A stretch of 64,000 bases of DNA. Source: Arthrobacter sp. MYb214. GTDB lineage: Bacteria > Actinomycetota > Actinomycetes > Actinomycetales > Micrococcaceae. The notes beneath the pieces were generated by a model that worked only from the letters and a program-made list of their open reading frames with translations, was not told where the DNA came from and ran no database searches. The position numbers were made by a program, and so were the translations under genes. The stretch spans positions 112,317 through 176,316 of the forward strand of contig NZ_PCPZ01000007.1 of the NCBI RefSeq assembly GCF_002979865.1, in the 5' to 3' direction. Of the stretch, positions 8,978 through 20,243 are shown piece after piece (the stretch's first letter is position 1; every line of letters begins with the position of its first letter).

Positions 8978-9182
8978 AGTATTCCGCGCGACTTTGTGTC
9001 GGTGGGGTGCTGTGAGTTTGATAAGCTTACTTCGGGTCATTTTTGGCCGTCCGCTCAACTGCGGGCGGAATACGCAATATGCATCCGCGGGGTAACCCGC
9101 AGATGGACCTTCATCAGGGTTGATGCTTCTGGCATGGGCCATGATGGGATCCCCGTTTGATCTTTTCTTCACACGGTGAGAG

Positions 9183-9226
9183 GCAGTTACCGCCAGTCAC
9201 CGCCTTTTGCCCGTGACCGTTACTGC
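9183..9226 (+). promoter_or_regulatory. Stem-loop in the atpI-atpB gap
   Basis: The 8978-9241 gap (264 bp) holds no gene. Just before the atpB Shine-Dalgarno, gcagttac..gtcac and gtgac..gttactgc form a two-part imperfect inverted repeat around a 12-nt loop (9201-9212). A second GC-rich hairpin lies near 9048-9070 (ccgtccgc/gcgggcgg). They may shape transcript processing or atpB translation. Confidence 0.5.
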
Positions 9227-9241
9227 AGAGAGGACAGCGCG

Positions 9242-10054
9242 TTGTTCGCGTTTGCGCTCCCAATGGCCTCAGAAGAAGGCGGCTTCGTACCGCCATCCGT
9301 TTCCGATACCCACCTCCCGGATCTTTTCCCGTGGATGGCTGAGTACGGCACGGGTTTCGGCAAGCAGATGCTCATGATCGTTTTGTCGATCGTGCTTATC
9401 TCTTGGTTCTTCACCGTGGCCATCAAGAACCCGAAGCTGGTTCCAGGCAAGATGCAGTACATCGCTGAGTCCGGTTACGCGTTTGTACGTAACGGAATTG
9501 GCCGCGACATCATCGGCGAGAAGAACTTCCGTCCTTGGATTCCTCTGCTGTTCGCGACCTTCTTCTTCGTACTGCTGAACAACCTCTTCGGCGCGATTCC
9601 GTTCCTGCAGCTTCCATCGTTCTCACACGCTGGTTCTGCATACGCGATGGCTATCATCATCTACGGCACCTGGATTGCTGTAGGCCTGAAGAACCACGGT
9701 ATCCGCTACTTCAAGTTGGCCGTCGTCCCGTCCGGTGTTCCGGGCTGGATCATGCCACTGATGATTCCGTTGGAAATCATTTCTAACTTCATCGTTCGCC
9801 CGCTGACGCACTCGCTGCGTTTGATGGCAACGATGCTGGCCGGTCACATGATCGTGATGCTGGCAGCTGCCGGCGCTCGTCACCTGATCGTTGTCCAGGA
9901 CTCCCTGGCCATGAACGGCCTTGGCATCCTGGTCATCGTTGGCTCGGTCGCCATGTACTTCCTGGAACTGCTGATCATGGTCCTGCAGGCGTTTGTTTTC
10001 GCCCTGCTGACCGCGATCTACCTCCAGGGTGCAATCGAAGCCGACGCCCACTAG
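9242..10054 (+). CDS. atpB: ATP synthase subunit a
   Basis: Membrane stator subunit with the proton half-channels of Fo. The segment RPLTHSLRLMATMLAGH carries the essential arginine that faces the c-ring. About six membrane helices are visible. The frame extends up to GTG 9176, but TTG 9242 (LFAFALPMASEEGGF..) has an AGAGGA Shine-Dalgarno at 9228-9233 and gives the usual short N-terminus, 270 residues. Subunit a interacts with AtpE and AtpF, encoded next. The start is inferred; the identity is certain. Confidence 0.95.
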   Translation: MFAFALPMASEEGGFVPPSVSDTHLPDLFPWMAEYGTGFGKQMLMIVLSIVLISWFFTVAIKNPKLVPGKMQYIAESGYAFVRNGIGRDIIGEKNFRPWIPLLFATFFFVLLNNLFGAIPFLQLPSFSHAGSAYAMAIIIYGTWIAVGLKNHGIRYFKLAVVPSGVPGWIMPLMIPLEIISNFIVRPLTHSLRLMATMLAGHMIVMLAAAGARHLIVVQDSLAMNGLGILVIVGSVAMYFLELLIMVLQAFVFALLTAIYLQGAIEADAH

Positions 10055-10088
10055 GCCAACACTTCTTTTCTTCCAACCCATAAAGATC

Positions 10089-10109
10089 TTCCTTGAGTCG
10101 CTCAAGGAA
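10089..10109 (+). promoter_or_regulatory. Hairpin upstream of atpE
   Basis: Perfect 9-bp arms (ttccttgag / ctcaaggaa) with a TCG loop lie 52 bp before atpE. A weaker stem (tacc..ggc / gct..cggta) follows near 10122-10140, then a strong AAAGGAA Shine-Dalgarno (10146-10152). The c subunit is needed in many copies per complex, so an mRNA stability or translation role is plausible but inferred. Confidence 0.6.
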
Positions 10110-10161
10110 TACCTCACAACCTACCGGCAAAAGCTCGGTATCTTGAAAGGAACATAATCAC

Positions 10162-10374
10162 ATGTTGCACGGCTCCCTGAATATGATCGGCTACGGCCTG
10201 GCTGCTATCGGTTCGGCTATCGGCGTTGGCTTGATCTTCGCTGCCTACATCAACGGTGTTGCACGTCAGCCTGAGGCTCAGCGCATCCTGCAGCCAATCG
10301 CCATGCTTGGCTTCGCACTTGCTGAAGCACTGGCCATCCTGGGCCTGGTCTTCGCTTTCGTCATCGGCGCCTAG
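10162..10374 (+). CDS. atpE: ATP synthase subunit c
   Basis: 70-residue hairpin of two membrane helices that forms the rotating c-ring. Helix 1 is rich in Gly/Ala ([20 protein letters not shown]). The polar loop is [10 protein letters not shown], and helix 2 contains the proton-carrying acidic residue in [17 protein letters not shown]. The residue pattern indicates a proton, not sodium, ring. The ATG at 10162 has the strongest Shine-Dalgarno sequence in the operon. This is also the target family of diarylquinolines in mycobacteria. Confidence 0.96.
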   Translation: MLHGSLNMIGYGLAAIGSAIGVGLIFAAYINGVARQPEAQRILQPIAMLGFALAEALAILGLVFAFVIGA

Positions 10375-10388
10375 TCTTTTCGCAACTG

Positions 10389-10405
10389 TAGTGGCCTCGC
10401 CACTA
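10389..10405 (+). promoter_or_regulatory. Hairpin between atpE and atpF
   Basis: tagtggc-ctc-gccacta is a perfect 7-bp inverted repeat 15 bp after the atpE stop. An overlapping alternative stem (cctcgc / gcgagg) could compete with it. No T-run is present, so it probably does not stop transcription. Confidence 0.55.
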
Positions 10406-10454
10406 TCGCGAGGCGTACACACAAGCGGAAACTAGTAGATAAGGAATAGTGAGA

Positions 10455-11009
10455 ATGAACAGCACTGATTTCATCCTCGCTGCGAGCGAATCGGTCAACC
10501 CGCTGTTGCCGAACCCGTGGGAAATTCTCGTCACGGGTGTTGGTTTCGCGGTCCTTCTGTTCATCGTCATCAAGGTAATTGCTCCGAAGTTCGAGCAGTC
10601 CTATGAAGATCGCGTCACCGCGATCGAAGGTGGCCTGGAGAAGGCTGAAGCAGCGCAGAAGGAAGCAGAGGAGACCTTGGCTCAGTACAAGGCCCAGCTT
10701 CTGGAAGCACGCACCGAAGCAAACCGCATCCGTGAGGAAGCTCGTAGCGAAGGTGCTCAGATCCTCGCAGATCTGAAGACCAAGGCAACCGATGAGGCAG
10801 CTCGTATCACCGAGCAGTCGCACCGTCAGATCGAAGCAGAGCGCGTTTCGGCTCTGGCTTCGCTCCGCACCGACGTGGGCGCATTGGCTACCGAGCTTGC
10901 AAGCAAGGTTGTTGACGAAGCTCTGCAGGACGATGCCCGTGCCCAGCGCGTGGTTGACAAGTTCCTGACCGATTTGGAAGCTCAGCAGAACGCAGGTGCA
11001 TCGAACTAA
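10455..11009 (+). CDS. atpF: ATP synthase subunit b
   Basis: Peripheral-stalk subunit of 184 residues: a short periplasmic N-terminus, one membrane helix (about 22-40, GVGFAVLLFIVIKVIAP), then a long charged coiled-coil region rich in Ala/Glu/Lys. A GTG at 10449 is in frame, but ATG 10455 sits about 9 nt after AAGGA (10441-10445) and is preferred. The stop codon shares a base with the atpH start (TAATG), indicating coupled translation. Confidence 0.94.
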   Translation: MNSTDFILAASESVNPLLPNPWEILVTGVGFAVLLFIVIKVIAPKFEQSYEDRVTAIEGGLEKAEAAQKEAEETLAQYKAQLLEARTEANRIREEARSEGAQILADLKTKATDEAARITEQSHRQIEAERVSALASLRTDVGALATELASKVVDEALQDDARAQRVVDKFLTDLEAQQNAGASN

Positions 11010-11821
11010 TGGCAAGTGTATCGAGCGAGTCACTAGCAAAGGCTTTGGCGTTCCTGGAACCCAAGCTGGCACTGGCATCTATTGAGCTGCCTAAGGAACT
11101 GTTCGCGGTCCTGGAAGTACTGGATGCAAATGCCGGTCTTCGCCGCGCATTGACTGACCCAGCCCGTGATGCTGCCGAAAAGGCAGGCCTCTTGGCCCAG
11201 CTGCTGCACGGAAAGGTCTCGGCTGACGCTGAGGACACCGTTGCCCAGCTGGCTTCTACCCGTTGGAGCTCGGAACGCGACATTAGCGATGCGCTCGAAA
11301 CGCTGGCTGTCACTGCGGTTACCGCAGTGGCTGAGCAGCAGGACGGCGCTTCGGGGCTGAACAAGCTGGAGCAGGATCTGTTCTCCTTCATCGAGGTAGT
11401 TCGTGGCAACCACGAACTGCAGCGTGCGTTGGATGATGCACAGGCCCCAGTCGAGGCAAAGCGCGCTCTCGCGCTGAAGCTCGTGCCTAACGCGTCGCAG
11501 ACCTCTCAGGTATTGATCTCGCAGGCAGTTTCGAACCCTCGTGGTTTGAAGCCAGCAGCTTTGCTGGAACGCTTCGTGGAGCTCGTGGCCAAGCGCCAGC
11601 AGCGCTGGATCGCTTCGGTGACCAGCTCTGTAGAGCTTTCGGCGACTCAGCTTTCGCGCCTGGAGACCAGCCTGAACAAGCTTTACGGTCGTCAGCTCAA
11701 GCTCAACGCCACTATCGACCCATCGCTGGTCGGTGGACTGGTAGTCAAGGTTGGCGACGAAGTTGTCGACGCTTCCGTGGCATCGCGCGTGGCAGATTTG
11801 CGCCGGGCCTTGGCCAGCTAG
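11009..11821 (+). CDS. atpH: ATP synthase subunit delta
   Basis: Connects the top of F1 to the b stalk. At 270 residues it is longer than the roughly 180-residue proteobacterial subunit, as is usual for free-standing actinobacterial delta subunits, but it is not fused to a b-like domain as in mycobacterial AtpH. The C-terminal part (LYGRQLKLNATIDPSLVGGLVVKVGDEVVDASV) is the conserved OSCP/delta signature. The start overlaps the atpF stop by one base. Confidence 0.94.
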   Translation: MASVSSESLAKALAFLEPKLALASIELPKELFAVLEVLDANAGLRRALTDPARDAAEKAGLLAQLLHGKVSADAEDTVAQLASTRWSSERDISDALETLAVTAVTAVAEQQDGASGLNKLEQDLFSFIEVVRGNHELQRALDDAQAPVEAKRALALKLVPNASQTSQVLISQAVSNPRGLKPAALLERFVELVAKRQQRWIASVTSSVELSATQLSRLETSLNKLYGRQLKLNATIDPSLVGGLVVKVGDEVVDASVASRVADLRRALAS

Positions 11822-11947
11822 GACTCATTAGGCGAAGGAGCAATCCTTTACCTGGTGTTCCTAGCTGCCAGGACCACAACAGACTTCATTCACATTCGAT
11901 TCGGTGTTTTAGAACCGGATCACAATTTAGGAGAGCAGGGACTGCAG

Positions 11948-13585
11948 ATGGCCGATTTGACCATCAATGCCAACGACGTCCGTAATGCCCTAAACGAGTT
12001 CGCATCTTCCTACGAACCGGGTAAGGCAGAGCGCACCGAGGTGGGACGCGTCGTCGCCGCGAGCGACGGCATCGCCAGAGTGGAAGGCCTTCCTTCCGTC
12101 ATGGCAAACGAGTTGCTGAAGTTCGAAGATGGCACCCTGGGCCTTGCCCAGAACCTCGATACCCGCGAAATCGGTGTCGTTGTGCTTGGTGACTTCACCG
12201 GCATCGAAGCTGGCCAGAAGGTCGAGCGCACAGGCGAGATCCTTTCGGTTCCAGTTGGCGACGGCTACCTCGGCCGCGTGGTTGACCCATTGGGCGAGCC
12301 ACTGGACAATCTGGGCCCAATCGCTTCCGAGGGCCGCCGCGCCCTGGAGCTTCAGGCACCAGGCGTTACCCAGCGCAAGAGCGTGCACGAGCCAATGCAG
12401 ACCGGTCTGAAGGCTATCGACGCCATGATCCCGATCGGCCGTGGCCAGCGTCAGCTGATCATTGGTGACCGCCAGACCGGTAAGACCGCTATCGCGGTTG
12501 ACACCATTCTGAACCAGCGCGCCAACTGGGAATCCGGCGACCAGACCAAGCAGGTTCGCTGCGTCTACGTGGCAATTGGCCAGAAGGCATCGACCATCGC
12601 TGCCGTACGCCAGACCCTCGAAGAGCAGGGTGCACTGGAATACACCACCATCGTGGCTTCCCCCGCATCTGACCCAGCAGGCTTCAAGTACTTGGCACCA
12701 TACGCAGGCTCGGCCATCGGCCAGCACTGGATGTACGGTGGCAAGCACGTTCTGATCGTCTTTGATGATCTGTCGAAGCAGGCTGAAGCCTACCGTGCCG
12801 TGTCCCTGCTGCTGCGCCGTCCGCCAGGACGCGAAGCTTACCCAGGTGACGTCTTCTACCTGCACTCCCGCCTGCTTGAGCGTTGCGCCAAGCTGTCGGA
12901 CGAGTTGGGTGCAGGTTCGATGACTGGTCTGCCAATCATCGAAACCAAGGCCAACGACGTGGGCGCGTTCATCCCGACCAACGTCATCTCGATCACCGAC
13001 GGCCAGATCTTCTTGCAGTCGGACCTGTTCAACGCCAACCAGCGTCCAGCAGTCGACGTGGGTATCTCCGTATCCCGCGTTGGCGGCTCGGCTCAGGTCA
13101 AGGCCATGAAGAAGGTCTCCGGTACTTTGAAGCTTGAATTGGCTCAGTACCGCGACATGCAGGCATTCGCGATGTTCGCTTCGGACCTGGATGCTGCTTC
13201 CAAGCAGCAGCTGACCCGTGGTGCACGCCTGATGGAACTGCTCAAGCAGGGCCAGTACACCCCATACCCAGTCGAAGACCAGGTCGTTTCGATCTGGGCC
13301 GGCACCAACGGTTACCTGGACGATGTCCCGGTTGAGGATGTACGCCGCTTCGAGGGCGAGTTCATCGACTACCTGCGCCACCGCACCGACGTGCTGACCG
13401 TGATCGGCCAGACCGGCAAGCTGGAGAACGAGACTCTGGAAGCCATGAAGACCGCTGTTGCGGACTTCAAGGCCGGCTTCTTCGGCGAAGGTGACGACAA
13501 GCTTGTCGCCGCCGGACACGAAGAGCACGACGCTCTCGATTCCGAGTCCGTTGACCAGGAACAGATCGTCAAGCAGAAGCGCTGA
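11948..13585 (+). CDS. atpA: ATP synthase subunit alpha
   Basis: Non-catalytic nucleotide-binding subunit of F1. The Walker A motif GDRQTGKT is at residues 173-180, and [33 protein letters not shown] and the [11 protein letters not shown] signature are intact. The frame is open from 11855, but ATG 11948 ([15 protein letters not shown]) follows aggagag and gives the normal 545 residues. The 126-bp gap after atpH contains two small hairpins (cctgg..ccagg near 11852 and attcggt..accggat near 11899). Confidence 0.96.
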   Translation: MADLTINANDVRNALNEFASSYEPGKAERTEVGRVVAASDGIARVEGLPSVMANELLKFEDGTLGLAQNLDTREIGVVVLGDFTGIEAGQKVERTGEILSVPVGDGYLGRVVDPLGEPLDNLGPIASEGRRALELQAPGVTQRKSVHEPMQTGLKAIDAMIPIGRGQRQLIIGDRQTGKTAIAVDTILNQRANWESGDQTKQVRCVYVAIGQKASTIAAVRQTLEEQGALEYTTIVASPASDPAGFKYLAPYAGSAIGQHWMYGGKHVLIVFDDLSKQAEAYRAVSLLLRRPPGREAYPGDVFYLHSRLLERCAKLSDELGAGSMTGLPIIETKANDVGAFIPTNVISITDGQIFLQSDLFNANQRPAVDVGISVSRVGGSAQVKAMKKVSGTLKLELAQYRDMQAFAMFASDLDAASKQQLTRGARLMELLKQGQYTPYPVEDQVVSIWAGTNGYLDDVPVEDVRRFEGEFIDYLRHRTDVLTVIGQTGKLENETLEAMKTAVADFKAGFFGEGDDKLVAAGHEEHDALDSESVDQEQIVKQKR

Positions 13586-13599
13586 CAATTTCCTTACGA

Positions 13600-13633
13600 G
13601 GGGGAGCGGCGCCGGTAACGGCGCCGCCCTCCC
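13600..13633 (+). promoter_or_regulatory. Strong GC hairpin between atpA and atpG
   Basis: An 8-bp perfect stem (cggcgccg 13607-13614 / 13619-13626) with a GTAA tetraloop, extended by gggag / ccctccc. No T-run follows and downstream atp genes must be expressed, so mRNA stabilisation or stoichiometry control is more likely than termination. Confidence 0.65.
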
Positions 13634-13660
13634 GAAGTAGGGGATAAGGAAAGGACACAC

Positions 13661-16035
<2,375 letters not shown>

Positions 16036-16037
16036 TT

Positions 16038-16307
16038 ATGGCTGAGCTTCAGGTCGAAATCGTCGCGGCTGACCACTTCGTGTGGTCGGGCGCTGCGAAG
16101 CTGGTCAAGGCTCGTTCGGTGGACGGCGAGATCGGTGTTCTGCCCGGTCACGTTCCGATGCTGTCCGTGCTTGCCGCTGGGGACCTGGAAATCGAACCGG
16201 TTTCCGAGTCCCGCTTCTCGGTCCAGATCGACGGAGGCTTCTTCTCTGTTGATTCGGATCGCGTAGTGATCGTTGCTGACAACGCTGTGCTTGGTACCGC
16301 AGCGTAG
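16038..16307 (+). CDS. atpC: ATP synthase subunit epsilon, short form
   Basis: Rotor subunit at the foot of gamma. ATG 16038 (MAELQVEIVAADHFVWSG) gives 89 residues that cover only the N-terminal beta-sandwich (GEIGVLPGHVPMLSVL). The C-terminal helix-turn-helix domain, which inhibits ATP hydrolysis in E. coli (139 residues) and is also present in longer mycobacterial forms (about 121 residues), is absent. The frame ends at a clean TAG. Last gene of the core atp operon; a DUF2550 gene starts 8 bp later. Confidence 0.94.
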   Translation: MAELQVEIVAADHFVWSGAAKLVKARSVDGEIGVLPGHVPMLSVLAAGDLEIEPVSESRFSVQIDGGFFSVDSDRVVIVADNAVLGTAA

Positions 16308-16315
16308 GCGATGAA

Positions 16316-16744
16316 TTGTTTGAGATAACCGCACCAGTTCTGATCGCGTTGCTGATCCTGATCGGCATCGCCATGTTCTTCGGGGCCATGGCCGTGCGCC
16401 GCATCCAATTGCGGCGCACGCTGGGCACCTTCGATGCATCCATCCTGGCGCCTTCGGGCAAATGGATGATGGTCATCGGCCGCTACGGCGGAGCGCATGT
16501 GGACCTGTTGCGGTTTTTCTCTGTCTCCCCGGTCCCGAGCTTCGTGATCGAGCGCCGTGGCCTGGATATCACCGGGACACGCCAGCCCACCGATGAGGAA
16601 ACCTCGCGGATCCCGCCAGGATTCATCATCGTGATGCTGGTGCGCAGCGGTGATGAGCTGCTGCTGGCCATGGACTACCGCGACTACACCGGCTTCTCGG
16701 CCTGGCTCGAAGCCGGGCCGATCGCCGGGAGCTGGCAGATCTAG
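16316..16744 (+). CDS. DUF2550 family membrane-anchored protein
   Basis: 142-residue protein with one N-terminal membrane helix (about 5-25, APVLIALLILIGIAMFFGAMAVRR) followed by a soluble domain with GKWMMVIGRYGGAHVDLLRFFSVSPVPSFVIERRGLDI. This matches the DUF2550 family conserved immediately after atpC in actinobacteria (compare Rv1312). Function is unknown; position suggests membrane-associated housekeeping work. The start is a TTG with only a weak ribosome site, 8 bp after atpC, so translational coupling is likely. Confidence 0.8.
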   Translation: MFEITAPVLIALLILIGIAMFFGAMAVRRIQLRRTLGTFDASILAPSGKWMMVIGRYGGAHVDLLRFFSVSPVPSFVIERRGLDITGTRQPTDEETSRIPPGFIIVMLVRSGDELLLAMDYRDYTGFSAWLEAGPIAGSWQI

Positions 16745-16761
16745 AACTTGATAAAGCAAAG

Positions 16762-16789
16762 CCGCCGTTGCAGATGCAGCGGCGGTTTT
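16762..16789 (+). terminator. Intrinsic terminator of the atp operon
   Basis: ccgccgttgc (16762-16771) pairs with gcagcggcgg (16776-16785) with one G-U pair and a 4-nt loop, followed by TTTTC. It stands 18 bp after the DUF2550 stop. The remaining 16790-17011 (222 bp, including a run of eight G at 16835-16842) holds no gene I can support. Confidence 0.85.
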
Positions 16790-17011
16790 CGCGTTCCCTG
16801 GCCAGTCAATGCTGGCAGGCAGCGTTGGCAGGCTGGGGGGGGCACTGCGGATCGCCTGCGTGCTCGGCGCACTGCTCAGCTGCGCGTGGCGGCTTGGGGG
16901 AGCACCTCCGGATCCCGGGCACCGCAGCCACCGATCCGGAAACGGCCGGCAGGAACTGCGCTGAGTGCGAAATGCCTGGGCGCGTGGCGCAGGACGTAGT
17001 TGACTGTTCGC

Positions 17012-17998
17012 ATGAAACGAACCTTGATCCTTGGCGGCACCGCGTGGCTCGGCCGCGAGCTGGCGCGGCAGCTGATCCGCAGTGGCCACGAAGTAACCTG
17101 CCTGGCGCGCGGCAATTCCGGCGAGGTTGCCCAGGGCGCGCAGCTGGTGCGTGCCGACCGGAGCCAGCCCGGGGCCTATGATGCCGTGCAGGGCATCGGA
17201 TTCGACTCGGTCATCGAGCTGTCCTATGAGCTGCAATGGGTGCACGAAGCGCTGGCGGCCCTGGCCGCGAATGCGCGGCACTGGACCCTGGTTTCCTCCA
17301 TCTCGGTGTATGCCAGCGCGCAGCTGCCCGGTGCCGGCGAAGACGCGCAACTGCATGAACCGTCCGATCCCGGCGACTACGGGCATGCAAAGGTCCTTGC
17401 CGAACGGGCCAGCACGGCGATGGTTGCCGACCGGCTGCTCATTGCCCGTCCGGGGCTGATTACCGGACCTGGCGATCCCAGCGACCGCTTTTCCTACTGG
17501 GTTTCGCGCTTGGCCTTGGCCGGTGCCGGCCAGGTCCTCATCCCGCCAACCGCGGGCCGCCATGTGCAGGTCATCGACGTGCGCGATGCCGCCGCGTGGA
17601 TTATCGACGCCGCCGCGCGTTCGCTCACGGGAACCTTCAACGTGGCCGGAACATCACATGGCTTCGCCCAGTTCCTCAGTACGGCCGCACGGATTGCGGG
17701 ATTCAGCGGGGAACTGGTCACCGCCCAGGACGCATGGCTGCGCGAACGCCAGGTCAATTACTGGGCCGGGGCGCGTTCGCTGCCGCTGTGGCTTGCGCTG
17801 GAGGACCACGGCTTCGCCCAGCGCAGCAACCAGCGGTACGCCTTGGCCGGTGGCCCGGAGCGGGACCTGGAGGACTTGCTTGGCGACGTGCTGGCCGATG
17901 AACGGGCTCGCGGACTGGACCGGTCCCGGCGTGCTGGCCTCGGCCGGGCCGAGGAGCTTGAGCTGCTCGGCCAGCTCGGGCGGATCCGGCAGGGCTAG
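17012..17998 (+). CDS. NAD-dependent epimerase/dehydratase-like protein (extended SDR)
   Basis: 328 residues with an N-terminal Rossmann motif LILGGTAWLGREL (a GGTxWLG variant of the usual GGTGFLG), a SSISVYA strand, and a YxxxK pair at Tyr123/Lys127 (DYGHAKVLAE), all features of extended short-chain dehydrogenases. The C-terminal half is variable and the substrate cannot be assigned. ATG 17012 (MKRTLILGG) is chosen over the in-frame TTG 17000. It converges with nagA with only 23 bp between the stop codons. NAD(P) binding is likely; whether it is a true epimerase is open. Confidence 0.75.
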   Translation: MKRTLILGGTAWLGRELARQLIRSGHEVTCLARGNSGEVAQGAQLVRADRSQPGAYDAVQGIGFDSVIELSYELQWVHEALAALAANARHWTLVSSISVYASAQLPGAGEDAQLHEPSDPGDYGHAKVLAERASTAMVADRLLIARPGLITGPGDPSDRFSYWVSRLALAGAGQVLIPPTAGRHVQVIDVRDAAAWIIDAAARSLTGTFNVAGTSHGFAQFLSTAARIAGFSGELVTAQDAWLRERQVNYWAGARSLPLWLALEDHGFAQRSNQRYALAGGPERDLEDLLGDVLADERARGLDRSRRAGLGRAEELELLGQLGRIRQG

Positions 17999-18021
17999 CG
18001 CAGTCCGGGATTTTCGGTGGG

Positions 18022-19230
18022 CTAGAGGTATTCCCCGTTGCGGATCGTCTGGACCAGCTGCAGATTGGCATCCAGGATCAGTGCATCGGCGGCGAAGCCG
18101 TAGTGCAGGGAACCGACTTCGTCGGCCAGGCCGATCAGCGAGGCGGGGATGGACGTAGCCGAGTTGACCGCCTGGACCAGTGAGACCCCGGCCTGCACGG
18201 CGCGCTGCACGATTTCCAGCAGCGTGCAGGTGCCGCCGGCCAGGGAATTGTCGCTGGCCAGCCGTGCCTGGCCCAGGGCCACATTCACATCCTGCGGGCC
18301 GAGGGTGTACTGCCCATCGGCCAAGCCGGTGGCCGCCATGGAATCGCTGACCAGCAAGATGTTCTCCGCACCGACCAAGCGGAAGACCAGGCGCACGGTA
18401 TCGGGGGACAGGTGCACCCCGTCGGCGATCAGCTCCACGAACGCATTGCGGTTCACCGCCTCTTCCAGGCAGGCGGCCACCGGACCGGGTTCGCGGTGGT
18501 GCAGCGAAGGCATGCCGTTGAACAGGTGGGTGACCGTAGGGCGTTCGGTGAAGCCGTCCACCCCGGCGCTGCGCAGCTGTTCGCGGGCAAAGCGCAGGGA
18601 ATCCGCGGTGATCTGGGCGCTGGCATCGGTGTGCCCCAGCGACGGAACCACGCCGTGGGAGACCAGCTGCTCAACGAGTTCCTCGCTGCCGGCCAATTCC
18701 GGAGCGTAGGTCATGGTGCGCAGCTGGCCGCGGCTGGCAGCCACCAGCTCGCTGACGAATTCCGGATCCGGATCATGCAGGAAGCGCGGGTCCTGGGCGC
18801 CGCAGCGGTCTACGGAGAGGAACGGGCCTTCGGCATGGATGCCGGCAATCTGGCCGGCCTCCGCCAGCTCGGCGAGCAGCTCGGCGGCCTCGATCATGGA
18901 CGAGGGCTCTGCGGTGACCAGCGACGCGAGCAGGGTAGTGGTGCCCGAGCGGTGCAGGTACTCCACCGCTTCGGTGACGCTCGAATGATCCGGTGCCGAG
19001 AAGTCCGCGCCGAGGGCGCCATGGCAATGCAGGTCGATCAGGCCCGGGATGATGATGGAGCCGGGGGCTACCTCGCGTACCGGGTAGTCGGCAGCATCGG
19101 CCAGGGCGTTGAAGTCATCGCGGTTGCCGGCAAAGCGGATGCGGTCGCCTTCCACGGCGAGCACGCCATCGGTGACCTTGAGGCCATCGGAAATCAGGGT
19201 GGCATGAAGGGCGTAGCGCGTCGTAGTCAT
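18022..19230 (-). CDS. nagA: N-acetylglucosamine-6-phosphate deacetylase
   Basis: Amidohydrolase that removes acetate from GlcNAc-6-phosphate, feeding amino sugars from chitin or wall recycling into glycolysis or wall precursors. Motifs in 402 residues: IIPGLIDLHCHGALGADF (metal-binding HxH), GIHAEGPFLS, the metal histidines in SLGHTDA and VTHLFNGMPSLHHREPG, and the catalytic aspartate in LVSDSMAATGLADGQYTLG. A TAAGCT -10 box lies 6 nt before ATG 19230 with no Shine-Dalgarno sequence, so the mRNA is probably leaderless. No nagB or PTS gene is adjacent. Confidence 0.95.
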   Translation of the reverse strand: MTTTRYALHATLISDGLKVTDGVLAVEGDRIRFAGNRDDFNALADAADYPVREVAPGSIIIPGLIDLHCHGALGADFSAPDHSSVTEAVEYLHRSGTTTLLASLVTAEPSSMIEAAELLAELAEAGQIAGIHAEGPFLSVDRCGAQDPRFLHDPDPEFVSELVAASRGQLRTMTYAPELAGSEELVEQLVSHGVVPSLGHTDASAQITADSLRFAREQLRSAGVDGFTERPTVTHLFNGMPSLHHREPGPVAACLEEAVNRNAFVELIADGVHLSPDTVRLVFRLVGAENILLVSDSMAATGLADGQYTLGPQDVNVALGQARLASDNSLAGGTCTLLEIVQRAVQAGVSLVQAVNSATSIPASLIGLADEVGSLHYGFAADALILDANLQLVQTIRNGEYL

Positions 19231-19236
19231 GTTCCC

Positions 19237-19242
19237 AGCTTA
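19237..19242 (-). promoter_or_regulatory. Leaderless-type -10 box of nagA
   Basis: Minus strand TAAGCT, then GGGAAC, then ATG. A GTGACT hexamer 17 bp upstream (19260-19265) is a possible -35. Confidence 0.6.
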
Positions 19243-19359
19243 GAAGAGAGAACGCGTCCAGTCACCGACTCGACGGATTATTTTCTCAGCGGACTTGGCA
19301 TTTAGCGAACCGGGAACGCAGCAGCCCCAGCGCGCCGGGCACCTGGCCACGGCAAGGAG

Positions 19360-20106
19360 CTAGCTGCCCTTGCCCGCAGGATCTTCGGAAGCCGGCGCGT
19401 TGCCGGTGGCCAGGGCCTGCAGCGCCTGCAGCGTACTGGTCTTCGTGCCGGAGGCCAGCTGCGCTTCGCGCGCGGAGTGCGCGGCGGCCCGGTTCTGCCT
19501 GATGCTGCCGACCCGGTTCTTCATTGACCGGTAGACCCGGCGGAACATGCGGTAGAGGAAGAAGCCGATGGCAATGGCAACGAGTCCGAGCACGGCGGCC
19601 AGTACCGGAACCAGCACAGCTGCGAAGACGAGAACCAGCGCGCCAAGATCTTCTGCCAGGCTGCGCACCCATTGGGTGATGGGTTCGGGCACGGCATTGG
19701 TCGCCGCGGTCATCGACGATTTGCCCAGGCTCACCGACAGCGCGGAGCCCGCACCGAGCAGTCCGGTGAGGACGGCAACCTCGACTCCCGAATTGGCGCC
19801 AAGGCCGATGCCAACCAGGGCGCCGAAAACAGGTCGCAGCCACACCGAGATGGTTTCCATGGACAAATTCAGGAAGGGGATCTTATCCAGGCCGGCCTCG
19901 CCGATGGCAAGTACGGCACAGATCGCCAGGACCCACGGATTGGTGATGCTTTCAGGAATCTGCCGTGCCGCAGAAGCGATCATGTCAGGTGCGGTATCGG
20001 GGATCACGAGTCCCGCGATGCCCAGGGCCAATACCGTGAAATACGGCCGCAGGCCCGCAGCGGAACCGCTGCCAATGGCCATGAGCGAAGCTGTCAGCGG
20101 ATCCAA
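19360..20106 (-). CDS. DUF4126 domain membrane protein
   Basis: 248 residues. The N-terminal two-thirds holds several hydrophobic helices with the family start MDPLTASLMAIGSGSAAGLRPYFTVLALG; the C-terminal 60 residues are basic and Ser/Ala-rich and probably cytosolic. This is the DUF4126 arrangement found in many actinobacteria; the function is unknown. The start is TTG 20106 with a strong GGGAGG Shine-Dalgarno sequence 4-5 nt upstream. It lies 129 bp upstream of the nagA start on the same strand, so the two may be partly co-transcribed, although nagA has its own -10 box. Confidence 0.75.
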   Translation of the reverse strand: MDPLTASLMAIGSGSAAGLRPYFTVLALGIAGLVIPDTAPDMIASAARQIPESITNPWVLAICAVLAIGEAGLDKIPFLNLSMETISVWLRPVFGALVGIGLGANSGVEVAVLTGLLGAGSALSVSLGKSSMTAATNAVPEPITQWVRSLAEDLGALVLVFAAVLVPVLAAVLGLVAIAIGFFLYRMFRRVYRSMKNRVGSIRQNRAAAHSAREAQLASGTKTSTLQALQALATGNAPASEDPAGKGS

Positions 20107-20243
20107 TGGACCTCCCGAGCCTGGCGGCCCGGGCCGTGCGGCACCGAGCGCTTTTGGTAGAGGAGATCAGACTAGCAGTCGGGATGCAGTTTTCTGCAGG
20201 GCCAAACTAAGGCTGCCAGGCAGCCCGGGGAGGACCCGCAACC

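Noticed and set aside
9176..9241. GTG 9176 as the atpB start
   Set aside because: It would translate a stem-loop and add 22 residues (RGSYRQSPPFARD..) absent from typical subunit a; TTG 9242 has an AGAGGA site.
16790..17011. Possible frames and a run of eight G (16835-16842) between the atp terminator and the epimerase gene
   Set aside because: Frames here are short and Ala/Arg/Gly-random, without ribosome sites. The G-run could be a sequencing-sensitive site but lies outside any gene.
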